Assembly (NCBI GenBank): GCA_019412865.1
Contig: DXOJ01000082.1
Location: forward strand, 1-6,699
DNA length: 6,699 bases
Source: Bacteroides sp.
Lineage (GTDB): Bacteria > Bacteroidota > Bacteroidia > Bacteroidales > Bacteroidaceae
Direction: 5' to 3'
The position numbers were made by a program, and so were the translations under genes. Below the pieces are notes generated by a model. That model made no database searches. It was not told the origin of the DNA and saw nothing but the letters and a program-made list of their open reading frames with translations. This document shows positions 1-6,637 of this stretch, piece after piece. Each line of letters opens with the position of its first letter. Position 1 is the stretch's first letter.

Positions 1-1240
1 GTATTAGTTTCTCATTGTCTCCAAATAATTCATAGCCGGATATGATTACTTTCTCACCCGGAGACAAACCGTCTGTCACCTCGTAATACTGTGGATTCTG
101 CCGTCCTATCTTCACAGGACGCCGCGTGGCAAATGTACCACTTTCATCGACAACGTACATCCATCGGCCCCCGGTAATTTGAAAGAATCCGCCACGGGGA
201 ACCAGAATAGCTTGTGCCGAATCACCCAACTGCAGGTTTATGTGATAAGTCTGTCCGGCACGGATATTCTCCGGTCGTTCGGATATAAAATTGAGGTCTG
301 TACGAAACTGACCGTCTTTCACTTCAGGATAGGGTTTAGTCACTTCCAGTTTATAGGTTCCTCCGTCACGGGTAAAGTCAGCAGGGAGTCCGGGAAGTAC
401 CCGTTCTACGTAGTGCTCGTCTATCTGTGCCTGTACTTTAAGGTCGGAAGTGATGATTTGCCCGATATGTTCACCGGCAGAAATAGATTGCCCGATTTGC
501 GCATTCAAGTTTCCTACCTGTCCGTCGATCGGAGCTTTCACTTTCAGGTTTTCCAAGCGCTCACGAACCAATGCCAAGCTCCGTTTCATATTACGTATAT
601 TCTCGTCAAGACTGCCTATCTGACTTTCCCGAAAAATATGATCCTGACGGATACGTTCGTCAATAACAGCCAGTTGCTCTTTGGCTGCTATATATTCTTC
701 CTCTGCCTGGCGATAGTCTTCACGTGCTATCAGTTGTTCGTTTACCAAACGTTTATACTGCTCATAACGGCGTTGCTTCCCGATAAGCTCTTTATTCAGG
801 CCGATACGTTCTTGTTTCAGTTGCAGTCGTTCCTGTTCCATACTAATCCGGGTATTACGCAACTCGTTTTCCTGATAAGCAAGATCGGCTTCACTCTGCA
901 TGATACCGATATTGAGCAATGGGTTGCTAAGACGCAGAATCACATCGCCAGCCTTTACCATAGCTCCCTCTTCTTTCAGGCGCTCTTCCACACGACCGCC
1001 CTCGATGGCATCCATATAGATAATCCGGCTAGGCATGACCTGACCAATCACACGGATATAATCACTGAACTCGGCCTGCTTGACAGTAGCAATTGTCAGC
1101 CGGTCTTTCTCCACTGCCATAGAAGAAGCTGTATCTCTGAAAATAAAATAAGCAATCACAGCAAGTCCGAGCATTACCCCACCGACCGAATAAAGACGTT
1201 TGCGATTGATGCCGGGTTTTCGTTCAATAGGTGTATCCAT
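1..1240 (-). CDS. HlyD/MacA-type periplasmic adaptor (membrane fusion protein), 3' end outside window
   Basis: Periplasmic adaptor of a tripartite efflux or export complex, linking an inner-membrane pump to a TolC-type outer-membrane channel. I translated the minus strand codon by codon: 413 codons are open from the ATG at 1240 to the window edge. Residues 16-34 form one membrane anchor near the N-terminus. Residues about 81-106 are the first half of the lipoyl-like domain (GGRVEERL...GAMVKAGDVI). Residues about 107-228 are highly charged and helical, matching the coiled-coil hairpin that docks on TolC. Residues 234-262 are the second lipoyl half (VKAPIDGQVG...GQSISAGEHIG). A beta-barrel and a membrane-proximal region follow. 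The visible end (GEKVIISGYELFGDNEKLI) is typical of the family C-terminus, so probably only a few residues are missing. The start is 6 bases after the channel gene's stop, indicating one operon and likely translational coupling. Whether the partner is an ABC (MacB/FtsX-like) or RND pump cannot be told from this window. Confidence 0.93.
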   Translation of the reverse strand, partial: MDTPIERKPGINRKRLYSVGGVMLGLAVIAYFIFRDTASSMAVEKDRLTIATVKQAEFSDYIRVIGQVMPSRIIYMDAIEGGRVEERLKEEGAMVKAGDVILRLSNPLLNIGIMQSEADLAYQENELRNTRISMEQERLQLKQERIGLNKELIGKQRRYEQYKRLVNEQLIAREDYRQAEEEYIAAKEQLAVIDERIRQDHIFRESQIGSLDENIRNMKRSLALVRERLENLKVKAPIDGQVGNLNAQIGQSISAGEHIGQIITSDLKVQAQIDEHYVERVLPGLPADFTRDGGTYKLEVTKPYPEVKDGQFRTDLNFISERPENIRAGQTYHINLQLGDSAQAILVPRGGFFQITGGRWMYVVDESGTFATRRPVKIGRQNPQYYEVTDGLSPGEKVIISGYELFGDNEKLI

Positions 1241-1246
1241 AATGGT

Positions 1247-2548
1247 TTATAAAAAAGTTCCTTGTCGATAATATTTTTCTAGTTTCATCATCATTTCTAT
1301 TTGCAAGCGTACACGAACCAATTCTGCTTTGGCAGCAATAAACCGGTTACGGGCTTCCATCAGCTGAAAGACGGAAATCAATCCCTCTTCCCATTTCCGT
1401 TCGGATTCTTTCAGTACCAGTGTTTCAGCGTCAAGTTGTGATAATGCCTGCTGATGTTCACTATATCCGGTGTGAAGAGAAAGGAGTGTTTGCTCAATAT
1501 TCGTTTATAATTGTTGTTTTTCAAGTTCTTCTTCGTTTTTGAGCCGATACATTTTCAATTTCAGCTTGCGCTGATTGGTCAGACGTTGCAAACCGCTTAG
1601 CAGGGGAAAGGAGATGCCAACGCCCACATATTTTCCTATATTATCACGCAATTGTCTGGCCGAGAAAGCTGTATTATAATAATTGGAACCAACGGTGAAA
1701 CGAGCAAAGACAGAGGGTGAGAAAGCTCCTCCCGTTATCGCATACTCTTTATGAGCTGCTTTTTGTTTCAAATCAATCATACGCATGGAGGGCAATATTT
1801 CGATAGATTGTGCGTATAGAGTTTCCACAGTCGAAACAGAATATGGTGGTAATTGGGATACTGTAATCGTATCCAGAATAGCGAGTGTGTCGCCCGGCTG
1901 GATATTCATTAATTGTTTCAGATGCAATAAAGCGATCCGACTGCTATTTCCGCGCGACTGATAACGATAAATATCTCCCTCCCGGCGCGCTTTCACCTCC
2001 TGTAAATCGGAGGCTGATTTCAATCCCAGTTCCACGAAGACCTCTGTCTGTTTCAAATACCTTTCGCTCAACCGGCTTTGTTCCAAAGCAAGATCGAGCA
2101 ATTTTCTCTCCAGAATCAGTTTGTAATAAGCATCCGTCACCTGATAGGCCAGTTCATTCTGTTTCTCTTTCAGTTTCCATTCACTACGTTCTTTGTTCAT
2201 TTTCCGGAAACGCACCTGATTGATACGCGAAAAGCCTTCAAATAAGGAAAGTGTCATATCGAGTCCCACCGTTCCCTCTTCAAAAGATTCACTGGTATAC
2301 CCATTGGTGTCAGGATCCAGCGAACGTCCGAATCGTTTGCCTGTTTCCGCATTAACCACTATTTGTGGCAGGAAAGCACCGACAGAAGCTATATAATCTG
2401 CTTTCGCTTCCTTTATGCCGATAACTCCGTTACGTACAGCCGGATTCTGTCTATAAGCCAAACGAATGCAATCGTCCAGACTCATAGCGGATTGGGCTAG
2501 CAAGAAAACCGGCACTGAAAGCAATAGTAGTAAAAGAAATCTTTTCAT
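1247..2548 (-). pseudogene. TolC-family outer-membrane efflux channel gene interrupted by an in-frame stop
   Basis: Outer-membrane channel of the export complex served by the adaptor downstream. The ATG at 2548 opens a signal peptide (MKRFLLLLLLSVPVFLLAQS), followed by a typical TolC/OEP N-terminus (LDDCIRLAYRQNPAVRNG) and repeated long charged helices. An in-frame TAA at 1505-1507 ends the product after 347 residues. The same frame then runs on for 85 codons to a TAA at 1247-1249. That tail is clear TolC C-terminus: ERKWEEGLISVFQLMEARN, then KAELVRVRLQIEMMMKLEKY. Replacing the stop with one sense codon gives 433 residues, a normal length for the family. The lost part holds the last long helix of the second structural repeat, so the truncated protein is unlikely to form a working trimer. 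There is no frameshift: 1505 and 1247 differ by exactly 258 bases. A sequencing error or a strain-specific nonsense mutation are both possible. Expression is probably from the sigma-54 promoter at 2588-2603. Confidence 0.88.
1505..1507 (-). other. Premature in-frame TAA stop in the tolC-like gene
   Basis: The minus-strand reading is GAA CTT GAA AAA CAA CAA TTA, TAA, then ACG AAT ATT GAG CAA. The family-like sequence continues in the same phase on both sides, so a single base substitution explains the break. A Tyr codon (TAT or TAC) is my guess for the ancestral codon; Gln, Glu, Lys, Ser or Leu codons are also one change away. The product would terminate 258 bases early, which could also lower translation of the adaptor through polarity. 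Confidence 0.85.
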
Positions 2549-2587
2549 CCTTTATAATATATGATTGTGTGATAGCAGGATGATAAA

Positions 2588-2603
2588 AGCAAATGCAATG
2601 CCA
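2588..2603 (-). promoter_or_regulatory. Sigma-54 (-24/-12) promoter for the tolC-like/adaptor operon
   Basis: The minus strand reads TGGCATTGCATTTGCT, against the RpoN consensus TGGCAC-N5-TTGCW. It has the invariant GG and GC at the required 10-base separation and only one mismatch in the -24 block. The predicted transcription start is near 2577, leaving a leader of about 28 bases before the ATG at 2548. An NtrC-family activator encoded next door supports RpoN control. Confidence 0.75.
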
Positions 2604-2610
2604 CAAATCA

Positions 2611-2623
2611 TAAATAATTGATT
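2611..2623 (-). promoter_or_regulatory. IHF-like site between enhancer sites and the -24 element
   Basis: The minus strand reads AATCAATTATTTA, a full match to the enterobacterial IHF consensus WATCAANNNNTTR. It sits between the upstream palindromes and the -24 element, where DNA bending commonly assists sigma-54 activation. The surrounding DNA is very AT-rich, so a chance match is quite possible, and IHF/HU-family specificity in Bacteroidales may differ. Confidence 0.35.
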
Positions 2624-2657
2624 ATAAAACAAATAGAAATTACATAATTCTTCCACC

Positions 2658-2672
2658 GTCCAAAAATTAAAC
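2658..2672. promoter_or_regulatory. Degenerate upstream activator site (site 1)
   Basis: GTCCAAAAATTAAAC matches the perfect palindrome at 2681-2695 in 12 of 15 positions; the left half-site is intact and the right half is decayed. Its centre is 23 bases from that of site 2 (about two helical turns) and about 88 bases upstream of the predicted export-operon start. This suggests cooperative binding of two regulator dimers. Confidence 0.55.
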
Positions 2673-2680
2673 GCCCTAAC

Positions 2681-2695
2681 GTCCAATAATTGGAC
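2681..2695. promoter_or_regulatory. Perfect palindromic upstream activator site (site 2)
   Basis: GTCCAATAATTGGAC is a perfect 7-1-7 inverted repeat. Its centre is about 111 bases upstream of the predicted export-operon start (2577) and about 121 bases upstream of the predicted regulator-operon start (2809). Both are normal enhancer distances for NtrC-type activators, so one site could serve both promoters. The likely binder is the regulator encoded at 2875-4239 (inference). Confidence 0.7.
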
Positions 2696-2710
2696 ATTAC
2701 CGAGAGAATC

Positions 2711-2750
2711 CCTCTATTCTACCCTATTCTAACTCGTTCTGACTCATTCC
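2711..2750 (+). repeat. Four imperfect 10-bp direct repeats in helical phase
   Basis: Successive 10-base units read CCTCTATTCT, ACCCTATTCT, AACTCGTTCT and GACTCATTCC. A TTC falls at the same place in each unit, exactly 10 bases apart. The repeat lies between the palindromes and the regulator promoter. A phased element may favour bending or hold direct-repeat contacts for a protein, but no known binder is recognised. Confidence 0.4.
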
Positions 2751-2772
2751 AGCATAAACTTTGTATGAAAAC

Positions 2773-2787
2773 GTCTAATTATTGGAC
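2773..2787. promoter_or_regulatory. Near-perfect palindromic site overlapping the regulator promoter (site 3)
   Basis: GTCTAATTATTGGAC differs from a perfect inverted repeat by one base pair. It shares a longer core, AACGTCYAATWATTGGACAY, with site 2. Its right half contains the GG of the -24 element at 2783-2798. A regulator bound here would be expected to exclude sigma-54 RNA polymerase, so it reads as an autorepression operator rather than an enhancer. It could also act as a distant enhancer (about -203) for the export operon. Confidence 0.6.
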
Positions 2788-2798
2788 ACTCCCTTGCA
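2783..2798 (+). promoter_or_regulatory. Candidate sigma-54 promoter for the response regulator/kinase operon
   Basis: TGGACACTCCCTTGCA has GG and GC exactly 10 bases apart and a perfect TTGCA -12 block. The -24 block matches only at TGG, so it is weaker than the promoter facing the export operon. The predicted start is near 2809, giving a leader of about 66 bases before the ATG at 2875. Confidence 0.55.
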
Positions 2799-2874
2799 AA
2801 GAAAATCAAAAACAGATACCTTTACCCGGAAACTTAAAAGGAACATTCAACGGACAGAGCCCCCAATCTTGCGT

Positions 2875-4239
2875 ATGGAAACAGGAACGATTTTAATTGT
2901 AGACGACAATAAGAGTGTATTAGCCTCACTGGAGTTATTACTCGAGAATGTGTTCAGCACAGTCCGCACAGCTGCCAATCCTAATCAAATCACGACCATC
3001 TTATCTACCACTCCGATTGATATTGTGATTCTGGATATGAACTTTTCAGCAGGAATCAACAATGGTAACGAGGGACTGTACTGGCTGAAACATATCCATG
3101 AAATCCGCCCTTCACTGCCCGTTATTATGCTAACCGCCTACGGTGATGTAGAATTAGCCGTTAAAGCACTGAAGAATGGTGCAACAGATTTTCTACTAAA
3201 ACCATGGGATAACCACATACTGATACAGAAAATAAAGGAAGCCTATCAAAACAATCGTCCAACCCATCATAAAAACTCTCCCAAATCAACCCAGAAAGCA
3301 TCCGGTGATGAAAATCTGAATAAGTCAGAAATGTTGATCGGTCATTCCCCTGCAATGCTACAGCTAATTAAGGTAGTTACTAAAGTCGCCAAAACCGATG
3401 CCAATATCCTGATAACCGGAGAAAACGGAACAGGAAAAGAGATGTTAGCCAGGGAAATACATCGCTTATCTTCACGAAACACCCGTCAGTTACTTAGTGT
3501 CGATATGGGGGCTATCAGCGAATCGCTCTTTGAGAGTGAACTCTTCGGACACGAACGTGGAGCGTTTACTGATGCTTATGAAAGCCGTCCGGGTAAATTC
3601 GAAGCCGCCAATGGTGGTTCGCTTTTTATGGATGAAATCGGAAATCTCCCTCTTGCATTGCAGGCCAAACTACTGACTGTACTACAAAACCGAAATATCA
3701 CCCGAATCGGAAGCAACAAAGTGATTCCCGTTGATATCCGACTCATCTCCGCCACCAACAAAGACATACCGGAGATGATTAAAGAAGGTTTGTTCCGCGA
3801 AGACTTATTCTATCGCATCAATACCATCCATCTGGAAATTCCCCCTTTGAGAGAACGGGGAGATGATCTATTATTATTCATCGATGCTTTTCTTCATCGC
3901 TTCGCTTCCAAATATCAACGACCGGAAATGCGAATGCATGAGCAAACGATTGAAAAGCTACGCTCCTATCATTGGCCGGGCAATATCCGGGAACTGCAAC
4001 ACACCATCGAAAAGGCGGTTATTTTATGCGAAAGCAACGTGATACGTCCTAAAGATATTCTGGTGAAACAGACTTGGAAACCACAGACAGTCCAAGCGGT
4101 GCCCAATCTGGAAGAAGTGGAACGACAAGCCATCGAGACGGCCATCTTGCAAAATAATGGAAACCTGACTGCTGCGGCCGAACAACTTGGTATCAGCCGA
4201 CAAACGCTCTACAATAAACTGAAACGATTTAAGCCCTAA
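2875..4239 (+). CDS. Sigma-54-dependent response regulator, NtrC/AtoC family
   Basis: DNA-binding activator of RpoN-dependent promoters, 454 residues with all three family domains. The receiver spans residues 5-125, with acidic pocket D10/D11, phosphoacceptor D54 (VILDMNF), T87 and K109 (LLKPWD). The AAA+ domain spans about 153-380: Walker A GENGTGKE at 182-189, the sigma-54 contact loop GAFTDA at 229-234 (GAFTGA in the classic form), Walker B LFMDEIG at 250-256, arginine-finger region LFREDLFYRI at 306-315, and WPGNIREL at 367-374. A Fis-type helix-turn-helix lies at about 430-452 (LTAAAEQLGISRQTLYNKLK). I chose the ATG at 2875 because the receiver begins right after it. The in-frame TTG at 2782 lies inside the -24 element and upstream of the predicted transcript start. 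No clear Shine-Dalgarno is present. The kinase gene follows after 5 bases. The likely targets are the divergent tolC/adaptor operon and possibly its own promoter. Confidence 0.95.
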   Translation: METGTILIVDDNKSVLASLELLLENVFSTVRTAANPNQITTILSTTPIDIVILDMNFSAGINNGNEGLYWLKHIHEIRPSLPVIMLTAYGDVELAVKALKNGATDFLLKPWDNHILIQKIKEAYQNNRPTHHKNSPKSTQKASGDENLNKSEMLIGHSPAMLQLIKVVTKVAKTDANILITGENGTGKEMLAREIHRLSSRNTRQLLSVDMGAISESLFESELFGHERGAFTDAYESRPGKFEAANGGSLFMDEIGNLPLALQAKLLTVLQNRNITRIGSNKVIPVDIRLISATNKDIPEMIKEGLFREDLFYRINTIHLEIPPLRERGDDLLLFIDAFLHRFASKYQRPEMRMHEQTIEKLRSYHWPGNIRELQHTIEKAVILCESNVIRPKDILVKQTWKPQTVQAVPNLEEVERQAIETAILQNNGNLTAAAEQLGISRQTLYNKLKRFKP

Positions 4240-4244
4240 GCCGT

Positions 4245-5498
4245 ATGCTATTCAGCCGACATATATATTGGACCACATTAGGACATATCCTATTTATTCT
4301 TGCTACCGCAGGAACAGGTCTATGGCTCATTATTTCCCAACAAGGAGTGGTAATAGGGATATTACTGGTTATCTGCTCCTTGTTTCAGATTGGAAGATTA
4401 GTGAATAAGCTAAACTCTTTCAACCAAAAATTACGCCTTTTCTTCGATGCGATAGAAGACAAAGACAATATGCTCTATTTCCCCGAAAACAATGTCAGCC
4501 GGGAACAGGAAATGCTGAATCGTTCACTCAACCGTATCAATGCCCTGCTCATCCGAACTCAAGCTGAATATTCAAAGCAGGAACATTTCTACCGTTCGCT
4601 ATTGGAAGAAGTCCCTAGCGGTGTGTTGGCATGGGATTCTTCCGGAAAAATAATGATGGCCAACAGTGCCGCACTGACTTTATTGGGATGCCAGCAACTA
4701 GCCCAATACGACCAACTGAAACCTATCCTGCAGGAAAAAGAGAAGAAAGAACGACTTAGTCTGTCTCAAAACCAGATGAAATTACAGAACGAAACTATAA
4801 CCATCTTATCCATCAAGGATATCAGCAATGAACTGAATGATAAAGAGAGTGAATCATGGAACAAGCTAAGCCACGTGCTTACCCACGAAATCATGAACAC
4901 CATTGCTCCCATCATCTCCCTGTCGCAAACATTATCCGCATATCCGGACAACAGCGAAAAAACACTTCGCGGACTTCATATCATCCAGGCACAAAGTGAA
5001 CGCCTGCTGGAATTTACCGAATCTTTCCGTCGTCTCTCCTATCTGCCCCAACCGGAAAGGAAACGGTTTTCACTAATAGCCCTCCTGCAAAATCTGCAAG
5101 AACTCCTGTCTACCGATTTTCAGGAAAATCAGATTCATTTCACACTTACCTGTCAGCCGGAATTCATCGACATGGATGGAGACGAGAACCAGCTATCCCA
5201 AGTCCTGCTCAATCTCCTTAGAAACTCCATGCAGGCGTTAGACGGAAGAACGGACGGAGCAATCGAAATTTATGCATATCGGGACGAGCATATATCTATC
5301 GACATCACAGACAATGGTCCCGGTATCCCCGATGAACTGCAGGAAAAAGTATTCATTCCGTTCTTCACCACCAAATCTGAAGGAACCGGTATCGGGTTAA
5401 GTCTCTGCCGACAAATCATCCGTAACCACAACGGTCATCTGTCTATTTTGGAAAGCCGTCCCGGTAAAACAGTTTTTCATATCGACATTTCACTATAA
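4245..5498 (+). CDS. Membrane sensor histidine kinase, NtrY/NtrB-like partner of the regulator
   Basis: Autophosphorylating sensor kinase, 417 residues, presumed cognate partner of the response regulator 5 bases upstream. Two membrane helices lie at about 10-30 and 34-50, with only a very short turn between them. A helical linker and a PAS-like region follow at about 112-192 (LLEEVPSGVLAWDSSGKIMMANSAA shape, residues 119-143). The H-box has the phosphoacceptor H214 (LTHEIMNTIAPI). The ATPase domain holds the N-box around N327 (LLNLLRNSMQAL), G1 box DNGPGIP (356-362), F-box FIPFFTTK (370-377) and G2 box GTGIGLSL (380-387). All catalytic motifs are intact. With no periplasmic sensor domain, the signal is probably read in the membrane or through the cytoplasmic PAS region (inference). 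Sharing an operon with the regulator, it should be transcribed from the promoter near 2783. Confidence 0.94.
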   Translation: MLFSRHIYWTTLGHILFILATAGTGLWLIISQQGVVIGILLVICSLFQIGRLVNKLNSFNQKLRLFFDAIEDKDNMLYFPENNVSREQEMLNRSLNRINALLIRTQAEYSKQEHFYRSLLEEVPSGVLAWDSSGKIMMANSAALTLLGCQQLAQYDQLKPILQEKEKKERLSLSQNQMKLQNETITILSIKDISNELNDKESESWNKLSHVLTHEIMNTIAPIISLSQTLSAYPDNSEKTLRGLHIIQAQSERLLEFTESFRRLSYLPQPERKRFSLIALLQNLQELLSTDFQENQIHFTLTCQPEFIDMDGDENQLSQVLLNLLRNSMQALDGRTDGAIEIYAYRDEHISIDITDNGPGIPDELQEKVFIPFFTTKSEGTGIGLSLCRQIIRNHNGHLSILESRPGKTVFHIDISL

Positions 5499-5523
5499 AA
5501 CAAACCTTTCACGACCTTCGAGT

Positions 5524-5541
5524 GTTTATTATCATATAAAC
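5524..5541. other. Short AT-rich inverted repeat between kinase and AI-2E-family genes
   Basis: GTTTAT and ATAAAC form a 6-bp inverted repeat with a 6-base loop. The stem is weak and there is no U-tract of the usual length after it, so it is at best a poor terminator. It could equally be an operator or chance. The 57-base gap otherwise shows no recognisable promoter, so readthrough from the regulator operon into the next gene is plausible. Confidence 0.25.
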
Positions 5542-5555
5542 GAATTTTACACGAT

Positions 5556-6581
5556 ATGAGCACCAAAGAACAATACTGGAAATATTCCCTCATTGTCATC
5601 ATCCTGTTTATGGGAGTCATCATCTTCCGCCAAATCACTCCTTTTCTGGGGGGATTGCTGGGAGCACTCACCATCTACATTCTTGTACGCGGACAGATGA
5701 ATCATCTGGTAGAAAAACGAAAGCTGAAACGAAGCATCAGCGCACTGTTGATTACCGCAGAAACGATTTTCGTCTTTCTTATCCCTTTGGGGTTGACTGT
5801 CTGGATGGTGGCAAACAAGTTACAGGATATCAATCTGGATCCACAGACCTATATTGCACCTATTCAACAGGTAGCAGAATTCATCAAAGAGAAAACAGGA
5901 TACGATGTATTGGGAAAAGATACGCTGTCATTCATCATGTCCATACTTCCCCGTATCGGACAAATTATAATGGAAAGCATCAGCAGCCTTGCCATCAACC
6001 TGTTCGTCATGATCTTTGTGCTTTATTTCATGCTGATTGGAGGAAAAAAGATGGAAGCTTATGTCAATGACATTCTGCCATTTAATGAAACCAATACGCA
6101 GGAAGTCATTCACGAAATCAATATGATTGTCCGTTCCAATGCTATCGGTATTCCCTTACTGGCTATCATCCAAGGAGGCGTGGCTATGATAGGCTATCTG
6201 CTTTTCGGAGCACCCAACATACTGATGCTGGGATTCCTGACCTGCTTTGCAACCATCATTCCGATGGTAGGTACGGCATTGGTATGGTTTCCTGTAGCCG
6301 TTTATCTTGCCATCAGCGGAGACTGGTTCAACGCCATCGGGCTTTTTGGCTATGGGGCTATCGTCGTATCGCAATCGGACAATCTCATCCGGTTCATCCT
6401 TCAAAAGAAGATGGCGGATACGCATCCGCTTATCACTATTTTTGGAGTAGTCATCGGTCTGCCGATATTCGGGTTTATGGGAGTCATCTTCGGTCCGTTG
6501 CTTCTTTCATTATTCTTTCTTTTTGTGGATATGTTCAAGAAAGAATATCTCGACTTGCGAAATAACCTCCCATCGAGATGA
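5556..6581 (+). CDS. AI-2E family (UPF0118) membrane transporter
   Basis: Integral inner-membrane protein of the AI-2E transporter family (relatives: TqsA, YdiK, YhhT), 341 residues, a normal length. Hydrophobic segments lie at about 11-24, 29-45, 63-88, 143-161, 199-217, 221-250, 257-274 and 292-325. These come with the family's long soluble stretch between the third and fourth (about 89-140). Family signatures near the C-terminus are visible: IIPMVGT (234-240), QSDNLIRFILQ (273-283), THPLITIFGVVIG (289-301) and GFMGVIFGPLLLS (306-318). Substrates vary in this family (quorum-signal export, ion antiport and others have been reported for members), so no substrate is assigned. No strong ribosome-binding site precedes the ATG. 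It lies 57 bases after the kinase gene on the same strand; a functional tie to the two-component system is not shown by the sequence. Confidence 0.92.
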   Translation: MSTKEQYWKYSLIVIILFMGVIIFRQITPFLGGLLGALTIYILVRGQMNHLVEKRKLKRSISALLITAETIFVFLIPLGLTVWMVANKLQDINLDPQTYIAPIQQVAEFIKEKTGYDVLGKDTLSFIMSILPRIGQIIMESISSLAINLFVMIFVLYFMLIGGKKMEAYVNDILPFNETNTQEVIHEINMIVRSNAIGIPLLAIIQGGVAMIGYLLFGAPNILMLGFLTCFATIIPMVGTALVWFPVAVYLAISGDWFNAIGLFGYGAIVVSQSDNLIRFILQKKMADTHPLITIFGVVIGLPIFGFMGVIFGPLLLSLFFLFVDMFKKEYLDLRNNLPSR

Positions 6582-6602
6582 CGGAACTACCGAAAAATTG
6601 TG

Positions 6603-6610
6603 TACTTTTG
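6603..6610 (+). promoter_or_regulatory. Candidate Bacteroides-type -7 element
   Basis: TACTTTTG is an exact match to the Bacteroides -7 consensus TAnnTTTG, in the gap before the ATG at 6638. No convincing TTTG -33 element is seen 19-21 bases upstream, so the call rests on the -7 box and position. A start near 6615-6618 would leave a leader of about 20 bases. Confidence 0.45.
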
Positions 6611-6637
6611 CGGCTGTAAAAACGACACTATAATTTG

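Larger units (their letters stand above)
2549..2874. promoter_or_regulatory. Divergent intergenic control region between export operon and regulator operon
   Basis: No supportable gene lies in these 326 bases. Left to right the region holds the export-operon leader, its sigma-54 promoter (2588-2603), an IHF-like site (2611-2623), palindromes at 2658-2672 and 2681-2695, a 10-bp-phased repeat (2711-2750), a palindrome at 2773-2787 overlapping a second sigma-54 promoter (2783-2798), and an untranslated leader to 2874. An NtrC-type activator gene at one side fits these elements well. The assignment of the activator to these sites is inference. Confidence 0.8.

Noticed and set aside
179..1252. Long open frame on the plus strand across the adaptor gene
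   Set aside because: It is antisense to a fully open, family-typical adaptor and its protein shows no recognisable domain; a shadow of codon use on the other strand.
1247..1504. C-terminal tolC segment as a separate small gene
   Set aside because: It is in phase with the upstream frame, has no suitable start or ribosome-binding site near its beginning, and encodes only the final helices of the channel protein.
2752..2764. ATAAACTTTG as a Bacteroides -7 element for basal regulator expression
   Set aside because: The spacing between TA and TTTG is one base too long and no -33 element is visible upstream.
2782..2874. 31-codon N-terminal extension of the response regulator from a TTG at 2782
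   Set aside because: The TTG lies in the -24 element and upstream of the predicted transcript start, the extension has no receiver-like sequence, and the receiver fold begins at the ATG at 2875.
2690..2896. Small plus-strand frame of 68 codons in the control region
   Set aside because: It runs through the palindromes, the phased repeat and the promoter and overlaps the regulator start; low-complexity composition with no family resemblance.
4266..4275. ATTGGAC half-site early in the kinase gene as another regulator site
   Set aside because: Only one half-site is present, inside coding sequence, with no matching inverted half; expected by chance.
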